From a virus: a DNA stretch of 37,280 bases. How positions within the stretch are numbered: position 1 is the first letter of the stretch; every line of letters starts with the position of its first letter. The translations under genes were made by a program, and so were the position numbers. Shown here piece after piece: positions 1 to 6,385 of the stretch. The notes beneath the pieces were generated by a model. It was not told the DNA's origin. It was given only the letters and a program-made list of their open reading frames with translations, and ran no database searches. Where the stretch lies: positions 1-37,280 of IMG/VR virus record IMGVR_UViG_3300028393_000169, one strand, 5' to 3'.

Positions 1-50
1 CTCTTTACCAACGGGGAAAAATTTTAAGTTTCTCCAAAGGTGTCGCTTTT

Positions 51-503
51 TTACAACAAATTTAATGCATGGTATGGGGTCGAGCCTACGATAAATTTAT
101 ATTCATGTAGTGCATAGTCCTTTGTTTCCCCTATGTAGCATCGGTATATACCTTGCTTCTCTAGCCCTGTCTTATGACTATGACACTCAGGGCATAAGGA
201 TTGAAATAGGTTGTTATAGAATGCATCCCTACCTAATGTGTTCCAAGAAAATACATGATCTATATGATTAGCTTGGGTTACTCTGCCTAGCTTTAAACAG
301 GCTTGGCATAATGGATGAATAGATAGCTGTTGTATTCTTTTATTCTTCCAAAAGGCTGTTTGATATAAAGAGTTAAATTCTTTTCTAGCCTGTGTGTCTA
401 TCCATTCCTTACCACCATGTTCCATGCAATAGCTATTGAGCTTACTCTTGGTACTCTTACATCCTAGGCTGGCACATTTAGTGTATGTTGGTATGCTAGG
501 CAT
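51..503 (-). CDS. HNH endonuclease (packaging-associated)
   Basis: A 150-residue HNH nuclease. The core runs from about residue 66 to 111: CxxC (C66, C69), then NHIDH (H80, D82, H83), N98, and CPECH (C104, C107, H108) with H110. This is the beta-beta-alpha metal fold with a structural zinc site. A second Cys/His cluster (C10, C15, C26, H29) sits at the N-terminus. HNH proteins of this kind often lie directly upstream of the small terminase in HK97/lambda-like phages and help the terminase cut concatemers. If the window ends are joined, this gene lies about 120 bp upstream of the small terminase at 37211 on the same strand, which fits that role. ATG start, preceded by a purine-rich AAAGAAG. 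Confidence 0.9.
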   Translation of the reverse strand: MPSIPTYTKCASLGCKSTKSKLNSYCMEHGGKEWIDTQARKEFNSLYQTAFWKNKRIQQLSIHPLCQACLKLGRVTQANHIDHVFSWNTLGRDAFYNNLFQSLCPECHSHKTGLEKQGIYRCYIGETKDYALHEYKFIVGSTPYHALNLL

Positions 504-550
504 ATCTTCTTTGGTTATTTACAGTTGATAAGTGTCGCATCTACACAACA

Positions 551-775
551 CTATTTATCCCATTCCCCAAAGTCTTTACTGAACTCTAGAAAAGGATAGG
601 CTAATGCTTCTTTCATCTTATCTGTGTACTCATGCAGTTCATCTATAGATTCGCCTGATGCCCTAGCTATATGGAAGCCACAAGGTTTACCAACCTCATT
701 GTAGTAAACCTCTGCTACCTCTAGGATTACTTCATCATCCTCAGAATACTTAACTACTCTGATATTCCAATGCAT
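551..775 (-). CDS. Hypothetical phage protein, 74 aa
   Basis: A small, acidic, soluble protein I do not recognise. It has no membrane segment and no cysteine pair. Its start codon shares one base with the stop of the gene upstream (TAATG), so the two are translationally coupled. It lies between the DUF5856-like gene and the HNH nuclease, and would belong to the head of the late operon if the genome is circular. It reads as a mixed alpha/beta protein: a strand-rich first half (HWNIRVVKY, DEVILEVAEVYY) and a helical second half (DELHEYTDKMKEAL). No function can be inferred. Confidence 0.7.
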   Translation of the reverse strand: MHWNIRVVKYSEDDEVILEVAEVYYNEVGKPCGFHIARASGESIDELHEYTDKMKEALAYPFLEFSKDFGEWDK

Positions 776-1275
776 TATCTTAGGAATGTGAGCTTGTAAA
801 TGGTGCTATCCAAAAGGGTCATAATGGTATCGATCTCATTTTGGATGTTGCTGTACTCAGAAATCTGTTCTCGATTAGTCGTTACATATTCCCTAATTGA
901 TTTCAAGTAATCTAAGGCTTCTACTGCTGGATTGCCAAACATTGGGGGATAGGCTTGAATAATCTCGCCTGTACAGCCTTGTATTGCTTCCGCTAATGTA
1001 TCTGCGGATTGCACCACTTCGTCATAGTATGTAGCGAGTGCTTGATGCTTGGCATAAGAACCTTCGCCAACTGCTTGTAAATGCATAATATGAGCAACTG
1101 TAGCTGAATGTAGCAACATTCCTACAAATTCTCCAATGACAGATTGATTCATAGTTGCTTCTTCCTTATATCCGGATGCATAGGCGGCTTTCGCAACCTG
1201 AATAGCTTTGGTTTTAGTTGGAAATGGTCCTTTACTACCCCAGAACCATCCTTGATCTGTTTTTCTATATGGCAT
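775..1275 (-). CDS. DUF5856-like protein with N-terminal GSKGPF motif
   Basis: 166 residues in two parts. Residues 1-41 contain WFWGSKGPFPTKTKA, a short motif I recognise from many aquatic phage proteins, where it appears as a separate N-terminal module. Residues 42-166 form a helical domain with VAHIMHLQAVGEGSYAKHQALATYYDEV, resembling the DUF5856 family, a phage group with a ferritin/Dps-like four-helix look. H64 and H78 fall where such helices carry conserved histidines. Function is unknown; DNA binding or protection is only a guess. An in-frame ATG at 1152 has an AGGAAG sequence about 9 nt upstream, so a 125-residue second product starting at the helical domain is possible. Confidence 0.75.
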   Translation of the reverse strand: MPYRKTDQGWFWGSKGPFPTKTKAIQVAKAAYASGYKEEATMNQSVIGEFVGMLLHSATVAHIMHLQAVGEGSYAKHQALATYYDEVVQSADTLAEAIQGCTGEIIQAYPPMFGNPAVEALDYLKSIREYVTTNREQISEYSNIQNEIDTIMTLLDSTIYKLTFLR

Positions 1276-1287
1276 AAATTGATTTTA

Positions 1288-1443
1288 CTATCTTTTGCAT
1301 GATTTGCAGACAAACTTTTCATTTAAACCATTGTTGTAGATTAAAAAATAACCTTCATTTGTTTTGGCTTTGATTTGACAAACTGAGCATATCCTTAAAC
1401 TATAAATTGTTGGTTTTTTAATATATTTATTGTTTGTTAGCAT
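1288..1443 (-). CDS. Small zinc-ribbon protein, 51 aa
   Basis: A short reading frame filling most of the gap upstream of the DUF5856-like gene. The protein has two CxxC knuckles, ICSVC (C19, C22) and FVCKSCKR (C46, C49), about 24 residues apart, typical of a zinc ribbon, and a basic N-terminus and C-terminus. Such proteins may bind DNA, RNA or polymerase. It is the most upstream gene of the leftward block and therefore could be the first gene of the late operon. No clear Shine-Dalgarno sequence is seen before the ATG. The paired cysteines argue strongly that the frame is real; the role is unknown. Confidence 0.6.
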   Translation of the reverse strand: MLTNNKYIKKPTIYSLRICSVCQIKAKTNEGYFLIYNNGLNEKFVCKSCKR

Positions 1444-1495
1444 AGATTCACAAAAAAGATGTATTATTTCAATAACTTAACTATTCGGAACAGTT
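1444..1495. promoter_or_regulatory. Short divergent intergenic region
   Basis: Only 52 bp separate the leftward zinc-ribbon gene from the rightward metallophosphoesterase, so any promoters for the two directions must lie here or inside the neighbouring genes. It is very AT-rich (TATTATTT around 1462). I see no -35/-10 pair with normal spacing in either direction. CGGAA about 7 nt before the ATG at 1496 is a plausible ribosome binding site. If the genome is circular, the late-operon promoter should be in or near this gap. Confidence 0.35.
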
Positions 1496-2728
1496 ATGGC
1501 AAATGCCCCAATAAGCAATTCTTTGTGCCAAGAAGCAATTAATGCTTTTGCAATTTGTGGTGAAAAGTTAAAAGCGGCTAATTCTTTAAACATTAATCCT
1601 AGCACATTTGCCAATAGGCTTAGAGTTGGTCTAGCTAGGGGATTAGAACCCACAATCAAAATTGATAAGCCACAAGAACAGTCTATGTATGATAAGTTGT
1701 TAGAAGCAAAAAACAAGATTAGACAGCTTGAATCATCTATTTCAACACAAAAAAAAGAAGAACTAGATGAACAATACATTAAAAAATTTATTTTAAATTT
1801 ATCAGAAGAACAACCAGACATACCTACTTGGTTAGTTAAACCCAAAAAAGGTAAAGTTGTTGCTGGAGTACCTAGCCTATTTGCAAGCGATTGGCATTGG
1901 GGTGAAGTAGTTGATCCTAATCAAATTAATGGTGTAAATACATTTAATGTGGCTATTGCACAAGATAGAGCAAAAGTAATGATAGAAAAGTCTATAGACT
2001 TATTAAAAAATCATATTGCTCATTCTGATTATCCCGGCATTGTATTTATTCTTGGTGGTGACATGGTGTCTGGTGATATCCATGAAGAATTAATGGCTAC
2101 AAATGCAATGGAAATTATGCCCACAGTTATTGATTTGTTTGGGGTATTGATTTGGTGTATTGAAACATTGGCTGATGAATTTGGTAATGTATTTGTTCCT
2201 TGTGTATCTGGAAATCATGGTCGCAATACACATAAAATACGCAACAAAGGTAGAAACTTTACATCATTTGATTGGTTACTTTATCAATTCTTAAATAAAC
2301 ACTTTGAAAATGATAAAAGAATTACATTTCATATTCCTGATGGTTCTGATGCTTATTACAGCATTTATGGTCATAAATATTTATTAACTCATGGCGATCA
2401 ATTTAGGGGTGGCGATGGGGTAATTGGTGCTTTAGGTCCTATTATCCGGGGCGATCATCGCAAACGATCTAGAAATGCTCAGATTGAAATGGAATACGAT
2501 ACTATGTTGCTAGGGCATTGGCATCAACTTATCCAGCTTGAAAGGTTAATTGTCAATGGTAGCTTAAAAGGTTACGATGAATACGCATATAGCAACAACT
2601 TTGGATTTGAACCACCAAGACAAGCATTATGGATTACTCATCCTGAACATGGTTTAACATTCTCTATGCCTGTTTATTTAGATCGTAAACGAGAAACTAA
2701 ATCAAAAGAATGGATTACTTGGAAATGA
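1496..2728 (+). CDS. HTH-calcineurin-like metallophosphoesterase
   Basis: 410 residues. Residues about 11-50 look like a helix-turn-helix (AANSLNINPSTFANRL), followed by a coiled-coil linker (about 64-100) and a metallophosphoesterase domain. The metal-binding motifs are in the usual order: SDWHW (D132, H134), GGD (187-189), GNH (239-241), THGD (H299, D301) and GHWH (H341, H343). Such enzymes hydrolyse phosphomono- or diesters using two metal ions, and substrates range from proteins to nucleotides and DNA ends. The attached HTH suggests action on nucleic acid. The gene starts a rightward two-gene island and overlaps the SprT-like gene by 19 bp. The substrate cannot be told from sequence. Confidence 0.88.
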   Translation: MANAPISNSLCQEAINAFAICGEKLKAANSLNINPSTFANRLRVGLARGLEPTIKIDKPQEQSMYDKLLEAKNKIRQLESSISTQKKEELDEQYIKKFILNLSEEQPDIPTWLVKPKKGKVVAGVPSLFASDWHWGEVVDPNQINGVNTFNVAIAQDRAKVMIEKSIDLLKNHIAHSDYPGIVFILGGDMVSGDIHEELMATNAMEIMPTVIDLFGVLIWCIETLADEFGNVFVPCVSGNHGRNTHKIRNKGRNFTSFDWLLYQFLNKHFENDKRITFHIPDGSDAYYSIYGHKYLLTHGDQFRGGDGVIGALGPIIRGDHRKRSRNAQIEMEYDTMLLGHWHQLIQLERLIVNGSLKGYDEYAYSNNFGFEPPRQALWITHPEHGLTFSMPVYLDRKRETKSKEWITWK

Positions 2729-3072
2729 GATTATCCCCTTTTATTCTTGAGCAATTATATTTGTGTATGGCGGCTTGTTATCCAATGAAAAATTGGGACT
2801 TGCCACCACCAGAGCTTATTCAATTTAAGGTAACTAGGGAAATTGATGCTATGGCTACCTATCGATATGATGATGAATTAGATAAACCGCATATCATTAC
2901 TATCAGCAGATTAAAAAATGAACAGTTGATAACAGTCCAGAAATCCCTTTGCCATGAAATTGTACATATGTCCTTTTGGAAAACAGGGGCATGGGATAAA
3001 CATGGTAAAGCATTTAAAATTCGCACTAGACAGATTGCTAGAGAATTTGGTTGGGATTCATTAGAGTTGTAA
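2710..3072 (+). CDS. SprT-like zinc metalloprotease
   Basis: 120 residues. The C-terminal half carries CHEIVH (H82, E83, H86) followed by DKHGKAF (H98), the HExxH plus downstream histidine pattern of SprT/Spartan-like zincins. Relatives in cells cut DNA-protein crosslinks; phage copies are common but their substrates are unknown. The domain is compact and lacks the C-terminal zinc ribbon seen in many SprT proteins. The start lies inside the upstream phosphoesterase gene (19-bp overlap), which implies one transcript and coupled translation, and suggests the two act in the same process. Confidence 0.82.
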   Translation: MDYLEMRLSPFILEQLYLCMAACYPMKNWDLPPPELIQFKVTREIDAMATYRYDDELDKPHIITISRLKNEQLITVQKSLCHEIVHMSFWKTGAWDKHGKAFKIRTRQIAREFGWDSLEL

Positions 3073-3078
3073 ACATTT

Positions 3079-3102
3079 AAATATGTAGTTAATTACACAT
3101 TT
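3079..3102. terminator. Weak AT-rich hairpin between convergent genes
   Basis: AAATATGTA and TACACATTT form 8 of 9 pairs around a 6-nt loop, exactly where the rightward SprT gene meets the leftward operon end. The AT-rich flanks could serve as U-tracts in both directions. The stem is weak, so this is a tentative bidirectional terminator. Confidence 0.3.
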
Positions 3103-3338
3103 TAATGATTGCTTGAAAAGGGCAATATTTGATTTTGATTATAGATTCTAAGCAATTGATTATCATTAGCTAAATCACAAATATCATCCACAATATGCTG
3201 TAACAATCGCATTTCATCTTGTGTCATGGGTTTGCCTACAAACAAATCATTAAGATGCTCAATAATCTCATTTAGCTTATCGCCACCAACAACATAATTG
3301 GCTCTGTTACCAGCATAAGTTTTAATCGGTCTGCTCAT
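3102..3338 (-). CDS. Hypothetical protein, 78 aa
   Basis: Last gene of the left early operon. It is a small soluble, largely helical protein (KLNEIIEHLNDLFV, EMRLLQHIVDDICDLAND) with a basic N-terminus (MSRPIKTYAGNRANY). The ATG overlaps the stop of the Ref-like nuclease gene as ATGA, which supports the start. I recognise no family. Position at the end of an early operon with nucleases is the only hint about its role. Confidence 0.7.
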   Translation of the reverse strand: MSRPIKTYAGNRANYVVGGDKLNEIIEHLNDLFVGKPMTQDEMRLLQHIVDDICDLANDNQLLRIYNQNQILPFSSNH

Positions 3339-3622
3339 TCCTCAGCTTCCTTTCCAAGTCTTTTATCGACTTGCTCCAGCAACTCCTCATAGGATGTTTG
3401 GTATTTTCTTTCAAAATATTTGACACCCAATCCATGAACCCCTGTGTTTCCCCTATGATGCTCTGGGCATAAAGGCAAGACATCGGATGTAGCCCGTTTA
3501 GCTCCATGTCTGCGACAATGATGGAGTTCTGCCGGAGTGCCTTCAACCCCAAAGTAGGTGGAACAGAGAATACATCCGAGTTCTGCAATCTTGTTAAGTG
3601 ACTTCGCTTCATTTTTGTTCAT
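3335..3622 (-). CDS. Ref-like HNH nuclease
   Basis: 95 residues from the ATG at 3622. The core has GCILC (C17, C20), ELHHC (H34, H35), then LPLCPEHH (C52, H55, H56) and GVHG (H63). This matches the HNH fold of the phage P1 Ref / recombination-enhancement family, also close to DUF968. P1 Ref is a RecA-dependent DNA nuclease. The reading frame stays open upstream to 3679, but that extension is the antisense-free shadow of the 48-residue membrane gene, and the ATG at 3622 overlaps that gene's stop as ATGA, so 3622 is preferred. It also overlaps the downstream gene by ATGA. A role in recombination or host DNA breakdown is inferred. Confidence 0.78.
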   Translation of the reverse strand: MNKNEAKSLNKIAELGCILCSTYFGVEGTPAELHHCRRHGAKRATSDVLPLCPEHHRGNTGVHGLGVKYFERKYQTSYEELLEQVDKRLGKEAEE

Positions 3623-3765
3623 TTTGTAGCAATAAGATAAGCACCATAATTGGCAAAACAATAACCAGCATACATACAAGCCAATCCATAATCGCCTTTA
3701 ATTGCCTGTTCCGCAGATATGTAAAAATAGATTAATCCAGTCACAATGATTAACCAAGAACTCAT
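3619..3765 (-). CDS. Small membrane protein, 48 aa
   Basis: Two hydrophobic stretches (about residues 4-17, SWLIIVTGLIYFYIS, and 28-46, rich in A/Y/C/G) are joined by a short polar loop (EQAIKGDYG), giving a likely two-pass membrane hairpin. Both ends are fixed by ATGA overlaps: the start overlaps the stop of the 111-residue gene upstream and the stop overlaps the start of the Ref-like gene. That makes the frame very likely real. Function is unknown; small early membrane proteins in phages often interfere with host processes or superinfection, but nothing here shows that. Confidence 0.65.
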   Translation of the reverse strand: MSSWLIIVTGLIYFYISAEQAIKGDYGLACMYAGYCFANYGAYLIATK

Positions 3766-4097
3766 ACCATTCCCCGATCAGTTGCTCTATTGTTTGCACT
3801 TTCAGTCCTATAAATGTCAATGGTTGCTTCTGCTGACTTTAACTGCCAAAAAAGTGTAACTTCTTCCTCTTGTGCTATTTTAATCCCATGTAGGATCTGA
3901 ATGTAATCTTCATGGGTTTTGGCATCCATTTCCTTGCCAGCCATAGTTGTTTCGGCTGATTCCTTCATGAGTAATGCCAGCTTAACCTTCAGAAACTGCT
4001 CTAAATAAGATCGATTTGCCTTTGCTCGCCCATGTTCTGCCCCTTTTGTGTAAAGGAATTTTCTGGCTTCTGTTGCTGATTTTTCTGTAGTTTCCAT
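3762..4097 (-). CDS. Helical hypothetical protein, 111 aa
   Basis: A highly charged, helical protein with the pattern RAKANRSYLEQFLKVKLALLMKE near residue 24 and LKSAEATIDIYRTESANNRA near the end. I know this pattern from phage early regions as a conserved family of unknown function. A long coiled coil is likely. The start lies 97 nt inside the upstream gene, which is unusual, but the N-terminal helix fits the family and the codon pattern continues there. No nearby strong Shine-Dalgarno sequence is seen (AGGA lies about 14 nt upstream). No enzymatic motif. Confidence 0.7.
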   Translation of the reverse strand: METTEKSATEARKFLYTKGAEHGRAKANRSYLEQFLKVKLALLMKESAETTMAGKEMDAKTHEDYIQILHGIKIAQEEEVTLFWQLKSAEATIDIYRTESANNRATDRGMV

Positions 4098-4249
4098 TGT
4101 CTTGTTATTTCATCCTGTAATTTAATTGCAGATTCACTACCACGCTTTTCCCAAATTAATGCTATTTGCTTTCTTCTATCTTTCAAAGACCACTTCAATA
4201 ATTCCCTTGCTTCGCATTCCAATCGCCATTTTTCCAAATTAGTGTCCAT
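4001..4249 (-). CDS. DUF7696-like small protein, 82 aa
   Basis: The pattern ECEARELLKWSLKDRRKQIAL..KRGSESAIKLQDEITRQW resembles the short helical DUF7696 phage family, with a conserved arginine-rich helix and a terminal W. The ATG at 4249 comes one base after the upstream stop (TAGGATG) and is preferred to the ATG at 4267, which lies inside the upstream gene. The C-terminal tail after the W (rich in K, Q, N) overlaps the start of the next gene in another frame. Function unknown; the family name is a by-eye match. Confidence 0.6.
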   Translation of the reverse strand: MDTNLEKWRLECEARELLKWSLKDRRKQIALIWEKRGSESAIKLQDEITRQWKLQKNQQQKPENSFTQKGQNMGEQRQIDLI

Positions 4250-4250
4250 C

Positions 4251-4670
4251 CTATATTGGTTCACCATACTTATATAAAATTTCTTTTTTTACTAAAAATG
4301 CTTTTTTAGGGGCTTTATCGCTTTTGCCAGTAAATTCTGTATAAACCAATTTGTTTAAAAAAATACATTTAATGATGTTTCTAGTAGATATTTGCATAAA
4401 TAACTCATCATCATAAAATACCCAATACTTGGCTGTAGTAGTCATTAATCCAGATGGCTTTCCATTCATTTCTATTTCTATAACTACATTACCAGTTTCA
4501 TTGCTTTTGGGATCATACTTAACTTCTATGCCATAGTTTTCTTCTGGCAACCAGATGTCATAACCTTTGTAAGCATTGACAATGGTGGCACAAGGACATT
4601 CTTTACGATAAATGTCTAAAACCAGCTTTTCAATTGATAATCCCTTTGCTAAATCTTCATGGAATGTCAT
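4251..4670 (-). CDS. PD-(D/E)XK nuclease-like protein, 139 aa
   Basis: The middle of the protein has the restriction-endonuclease-like layout: KGYDIWLPEENYGIEVKYD gives D38 and the E49-x-K51 catalytic pair, followed by a beta-strand (NVVIEIEM) and a helix. N-terminal EKLVLDIYRK is the expected first helix. Such small phage nucleases process DNA in replication, recombination or packaging; this one's substrate is unknown. It follows two micro-genes and overlaps the upstream one by 14 bp. The fold call rests on motif spacing. Confidence 0.65.
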   Translation of the reverse strand: MTFHEDLAKGLSIEKLVLDIYRKECPCATIVNAYKGYDIWLPEENYGIEVKYDPKSNETGNVVIEIEMNGKPSGLMTTTAKYWVFYDDELFMQISTRNIIKCIFLNKLVYTEFTGKSDKAPKKAFLVKKEILYKYGEPI

Positions 4671-4821
4671 TTTTATCCTTATTTATTGCCAATTCTAAGA
4701 TAGCAATAAAGCCATATTGCACCATTAATTTCATAAAGTCTGGTGAACAATCTAGCACAACATCTGCTGAACCATCTGGGTTCTCTGTAAGGCTTACAAC
4801 TGTAAATGATGGGACTGTCAT
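4657..4821 (-). CDS. Hypothetical small protein, 54 aa
   Basis: A frame starting at ATG 4821 with AAAGGA 7 nt upstream. The protein begins MTVPSFTVVSLTENPDGSADVVLD and ends in a hydrophobic helix (LMVQYGFIAILELAI). The N-terminal strand-rich part with NPDGSADV is a pattern I have seen in many small phage early proteins of unknown function. It overlaps the nuclease-like gene downstream by 14 bp. The good ribosome binding site and protein-like composition support it. Confidence 0.6.
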   Translation of the reverse strand: MTVPSFTVVSLTENPDGSADVVLDCSPDFMKLMVQYGFIAILELAINKDKNDIP

Positions 4822-4831
4822 AAATTATCCT

Positions 4832-4984
4832 TTATATCAAAGCATCTTCAAATTTGTGAATTGGCTTAACTTCCTTTTTTGCAACCACTTTCCAATCTGG
4901 TCGCAAAGATAGCAAATATTTGGCTTCTGTTCTACTTTTAGTTATGCGAATCAAGCCTAATTCATCATAAATGTAATAAATCAT
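4832..4984 (-). CDS. Hypothetical small protein, 50 aa
   Basis: The ATG at 4984 overlaps the stop of the replication gene as ATGA. The protein starts MIYYIYDELGLIRITKSRTEA and has a basic second half (RPDWKVVAKKEVKPIHKFED). The YYIYDELG opening is familiar from small phage proteins that follow replication genes. No function known. It is followed after 10 bp by the next small gene with a strong Shine-Dalgarno. Confidence 0.6.
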   Translation of the reverse strand: MIYYIYDELGLIRITKSRTEAKYLLSLRPDWKVVAKKEVKPIHKFEDALI

Positions 4985-5805
4985 GCTCTAGCCCCTTTTT
5001 CTCTTTTGTCCAAAATAAACTTTTTCATTTCAAAATAACTATTAAATCGAGCCATACGAGGATCGCCACCACATTCGACCCTGTAGGCTTCCTCTATCTG
5101 TTGTTCTGTTCCAAGGGGCAATTCCTTGGCTTTTGTGTCCTGTTCCACAATCACTTCATCCAACCAATGCTGACCCTTTAACCATCTTTCAGGGTCTTTC
5201 CTAAATTTGTTATCAGGCTTGGCAACTTTGTCTGCTTTAGCTTTGCTAACAATAAATTTAATGTTTTCCTCATTGGGATTGATTTTTGCCCATGTTTTTA
5301 AAGAATTAGGTTTTCCAACCTTTTTATCATAAGCATTCCAAAATAAATCAAAGCCTTCAGGCTGTGTGTTTTTTATTGGTTTATGGTTAGTGGTTATTGG
5401 TTTATGGTTAGTGGTTATTGGTTTATGGTTAGTGGTTAGGGATAGTTGTGGGTTTTCTTTAGAAACCGATTGGGTTTTATCTGGGTTACTCTTTGGTCTG
5501 CCACCTAATTTACCCACTTTTTGATTGACTTCTGCTTTGTGATGATACTTTTCAAGCTCAGAATCACATCTATTATGATGCCAGCCATCATCAGATTTTA
5601 TGAAAAATTCATGCAAAACTGTTTGAACTAATGCTGAATAATCCCCAAGCCGTAACCTTCTGCAAACCGATTGGGTTTCTAGTGGGATAGGTTGCTCAGA
5701 ATCATAATAAAAATTTATTAACTTAAAATATATGATTTCTTCTTCAAGACTAAGATGGCTGGTGGCAAGATGCCAATCAGATATATTAAATTTATAGTAA
5801 TACAT
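4981..5805 (-). CDS. Replication protein, DUF1376/YdaU-like
   Basis: 274 residues from the ATG at 5805 (AAGGA 6 nt upstream; an in-frame TTG at 5820 is less likely). Residues 1-80 (MYYYKFNISDWHLATSHLSL..LINFYYDSEQPIP) match the DUF1376/YdaU domain, a winged-helix-like DNA-binding region in phage replication proteins. A linker of three identical TTNHKPI heptapeptides follows, then a C-terminal domain with FDLFWNAYDKKVGK and RKDPERWLKGQHWLDE, typical of O-like initiators that recruit a helicase. No helicase or DnaC-like loader is encoded nearby, so host DnaB is probably recruited. The repeated linker is encoded by exact DNA repeats that may be the origin. Start of the left early operon's replication part. 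Confidence 0.82.
   Translation of the reverse strand: MYYYKFNISDWHLATSHLSLEEEIIYFKLINFYYDSEQPIPLETQSVCRRLRLGDYSALVQTVLHEFFIKSDDGWHHNRCDSELEKYHHKAEVNQKVGKLGGRPKSNPDKTQSVSKENPQLSLTTNHKPITTNHKPITTNHKPIKNTQPEGFDLFWNAYDKKVGKPNSLKTWAKINPNEENIKFIVSKAKADKVAKPDNKFRKDPERWLKGQHWLDEVIVEQDTKAKELPLGTEQQIEEAYRVECGGDPRMARFNSYFEMKKFILDKREKGARA
5375..5437. repeat. Three exact 21-bp iterons; candidate replication origin
   Basis: ATTGGTTTATGGTTAGTGGTT occurs three times head to tail (5375-5395, 5396-5416, 5417-5437) with no mismatches, inside the linker of the replication gene. In lambda the origin likewise consists of iterons within gene O, bound by the protein made from that gene. Exact conservation at DNA level, including third codon positions, is more than the peptide repeat needs, unless the duplication is recent. 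The origin role is inferred. Confidence 0.55.
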
Positions 5806-5816
5806 AAAATTCCTTG

Positions 5817-5891
5817 TCAAAGGTAGTCAAAAGGTGGACTTGGCAGATCGGTGACTAATCGACTTTTCGGGGATGACCCTAGCCTGTCCAT
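5817..5891 (-). CDS. Possible micro-protein, 24 aa
   Basis: A short frame between the nuclease-like gene and the replication gene, starting 11 bp after the upstream stop and ending 11 bp before the replication ATG. The peptide MDRLGSSPKSRLVTDLPSPP looks like a short linear motif protein, rich in P, S and charged residues. There is no good Shine-Dalgarno. Its fit in the gap suggests a gene, but a leader peptide or chance frame is possible. Confidence 0.35.
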   Translation of the reverse strand: MDRLGSSPKSRLVTDLPSPPFDYL

Positions 5892-5902
5892 AGAGTTTAC
5901 TA

Positions 5903-6214
5903 CTAAAATTCAAATTCCTTGTAATCATATCTTCCATTGTCTTTTTTAAACCATCCAAAGACAATAATTCGCCATCCAGCTTCCAACAATAGGGGTAAAT
6001 ACTCGGATTCCTCTATTTTTTTAATTCTGGAAGAAATGTTGGATTTGCTGGTAATTTGCACCCCAATTGTTTCGCCCTTCCCAATAGCTAATATGTCAAA
6101 AACCCCAAACAAGTCTTTTTTCCTTTTGGTAAAAGCATTGTAGCTTTCGACTATATCGCATTGGTAGCCCCTGTCTTTTAAAAGTGCAACAGTTCTTTGA
6201 TTTAAGCTGGTCAT
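5903..6214 (-). CDS. PD-(D/E)XK-like nuclease-fold protein, 103 aa
   Basis: The layout LLKDRGYQCDIVESYNAFTKRKKDLFGVFDILAIGKGETIGVQITS matches a widespread small phage family with a restriction-endonuclease-like fold: D40 in FDILAI and the later strand GVQIT, where the usual E-x-K is V-Q-x-T-S, so catalysis may be altered. The C-terminal strand WRIIVFGW closes the fold. First gene of the left early operon. TATGAT lies 5 nt before the ATG and no Shine-Dalgarno is present, so the message may be leaderless. Confidence 0.65.
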   Translation of the reverse strand: MTSLNQRTVALLKDRGYQCDIVESYNAFTKRKKDLFGVFDILAIGKGETIGVQITSKSNISSRIKKIEESEYLPLLLEAGWRIIVFGWFKKDNGRYDYKEFEF

Positions 6215-6385
6215 GCCAAATCATATCAAACTTTACAAAACCTATTATTTGTAAACTTTGAAAAACATTGTTGTATTTTTGACACAGGGTTTGTCCTATG
6301 TCGATTTTTGTTTACTTTAAGAAACAACTAGCTCAATATTTACCCATGCAGTACATTTTTATCACAACCGAAAGGAATCACAATT
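6215..6385. promoter_or_regulatory. Divergent early control region with two dyads
   Basis: 171 bp without a gene, between the left and right early operons. It has a perfect inverted repeat TTTACAAA-8 nt-TTTGTAAA (6232-6255) and a second dyad GACACAGG-6 nt-CCTATGTC with one mismatch (6281-6302). The second overlaps an exact TTGACA (6279-6284), a -35 candidate for the rightward operon, though no good -10 follows at 17 bp. On the minus strand TATGAT sits just before the leftward start. The dyads may be operators; no repressor gene was recognised. Confidence 0.5.

Noticed and set aside
1477-1845. 122-codon frame opposite the metallophosphoesterase N-terminus
   Set aside because: Low-complexity Ser/Cys-rich translation, no ribosome binding site, and it lies antisense to a well-supported gene.
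3322-3612. 96-codon minus frame across the Ref-like gene
   Set aside because: Overlaps the HNH frame almost entirely in another phase; the Ref-like frame has the conserved Cys/His set and both coupled ends.
4634-4912. 92-codon plus frame
   Set aside because: Antisense to two small minus genes that have overlaps and a Shine-Dalgarno; its own translation shows no protein-like pattern.
5375-5437. CRISPR-like array
   Set aside because: The repeats are contiguous with no spacers and lie in a coding frame.
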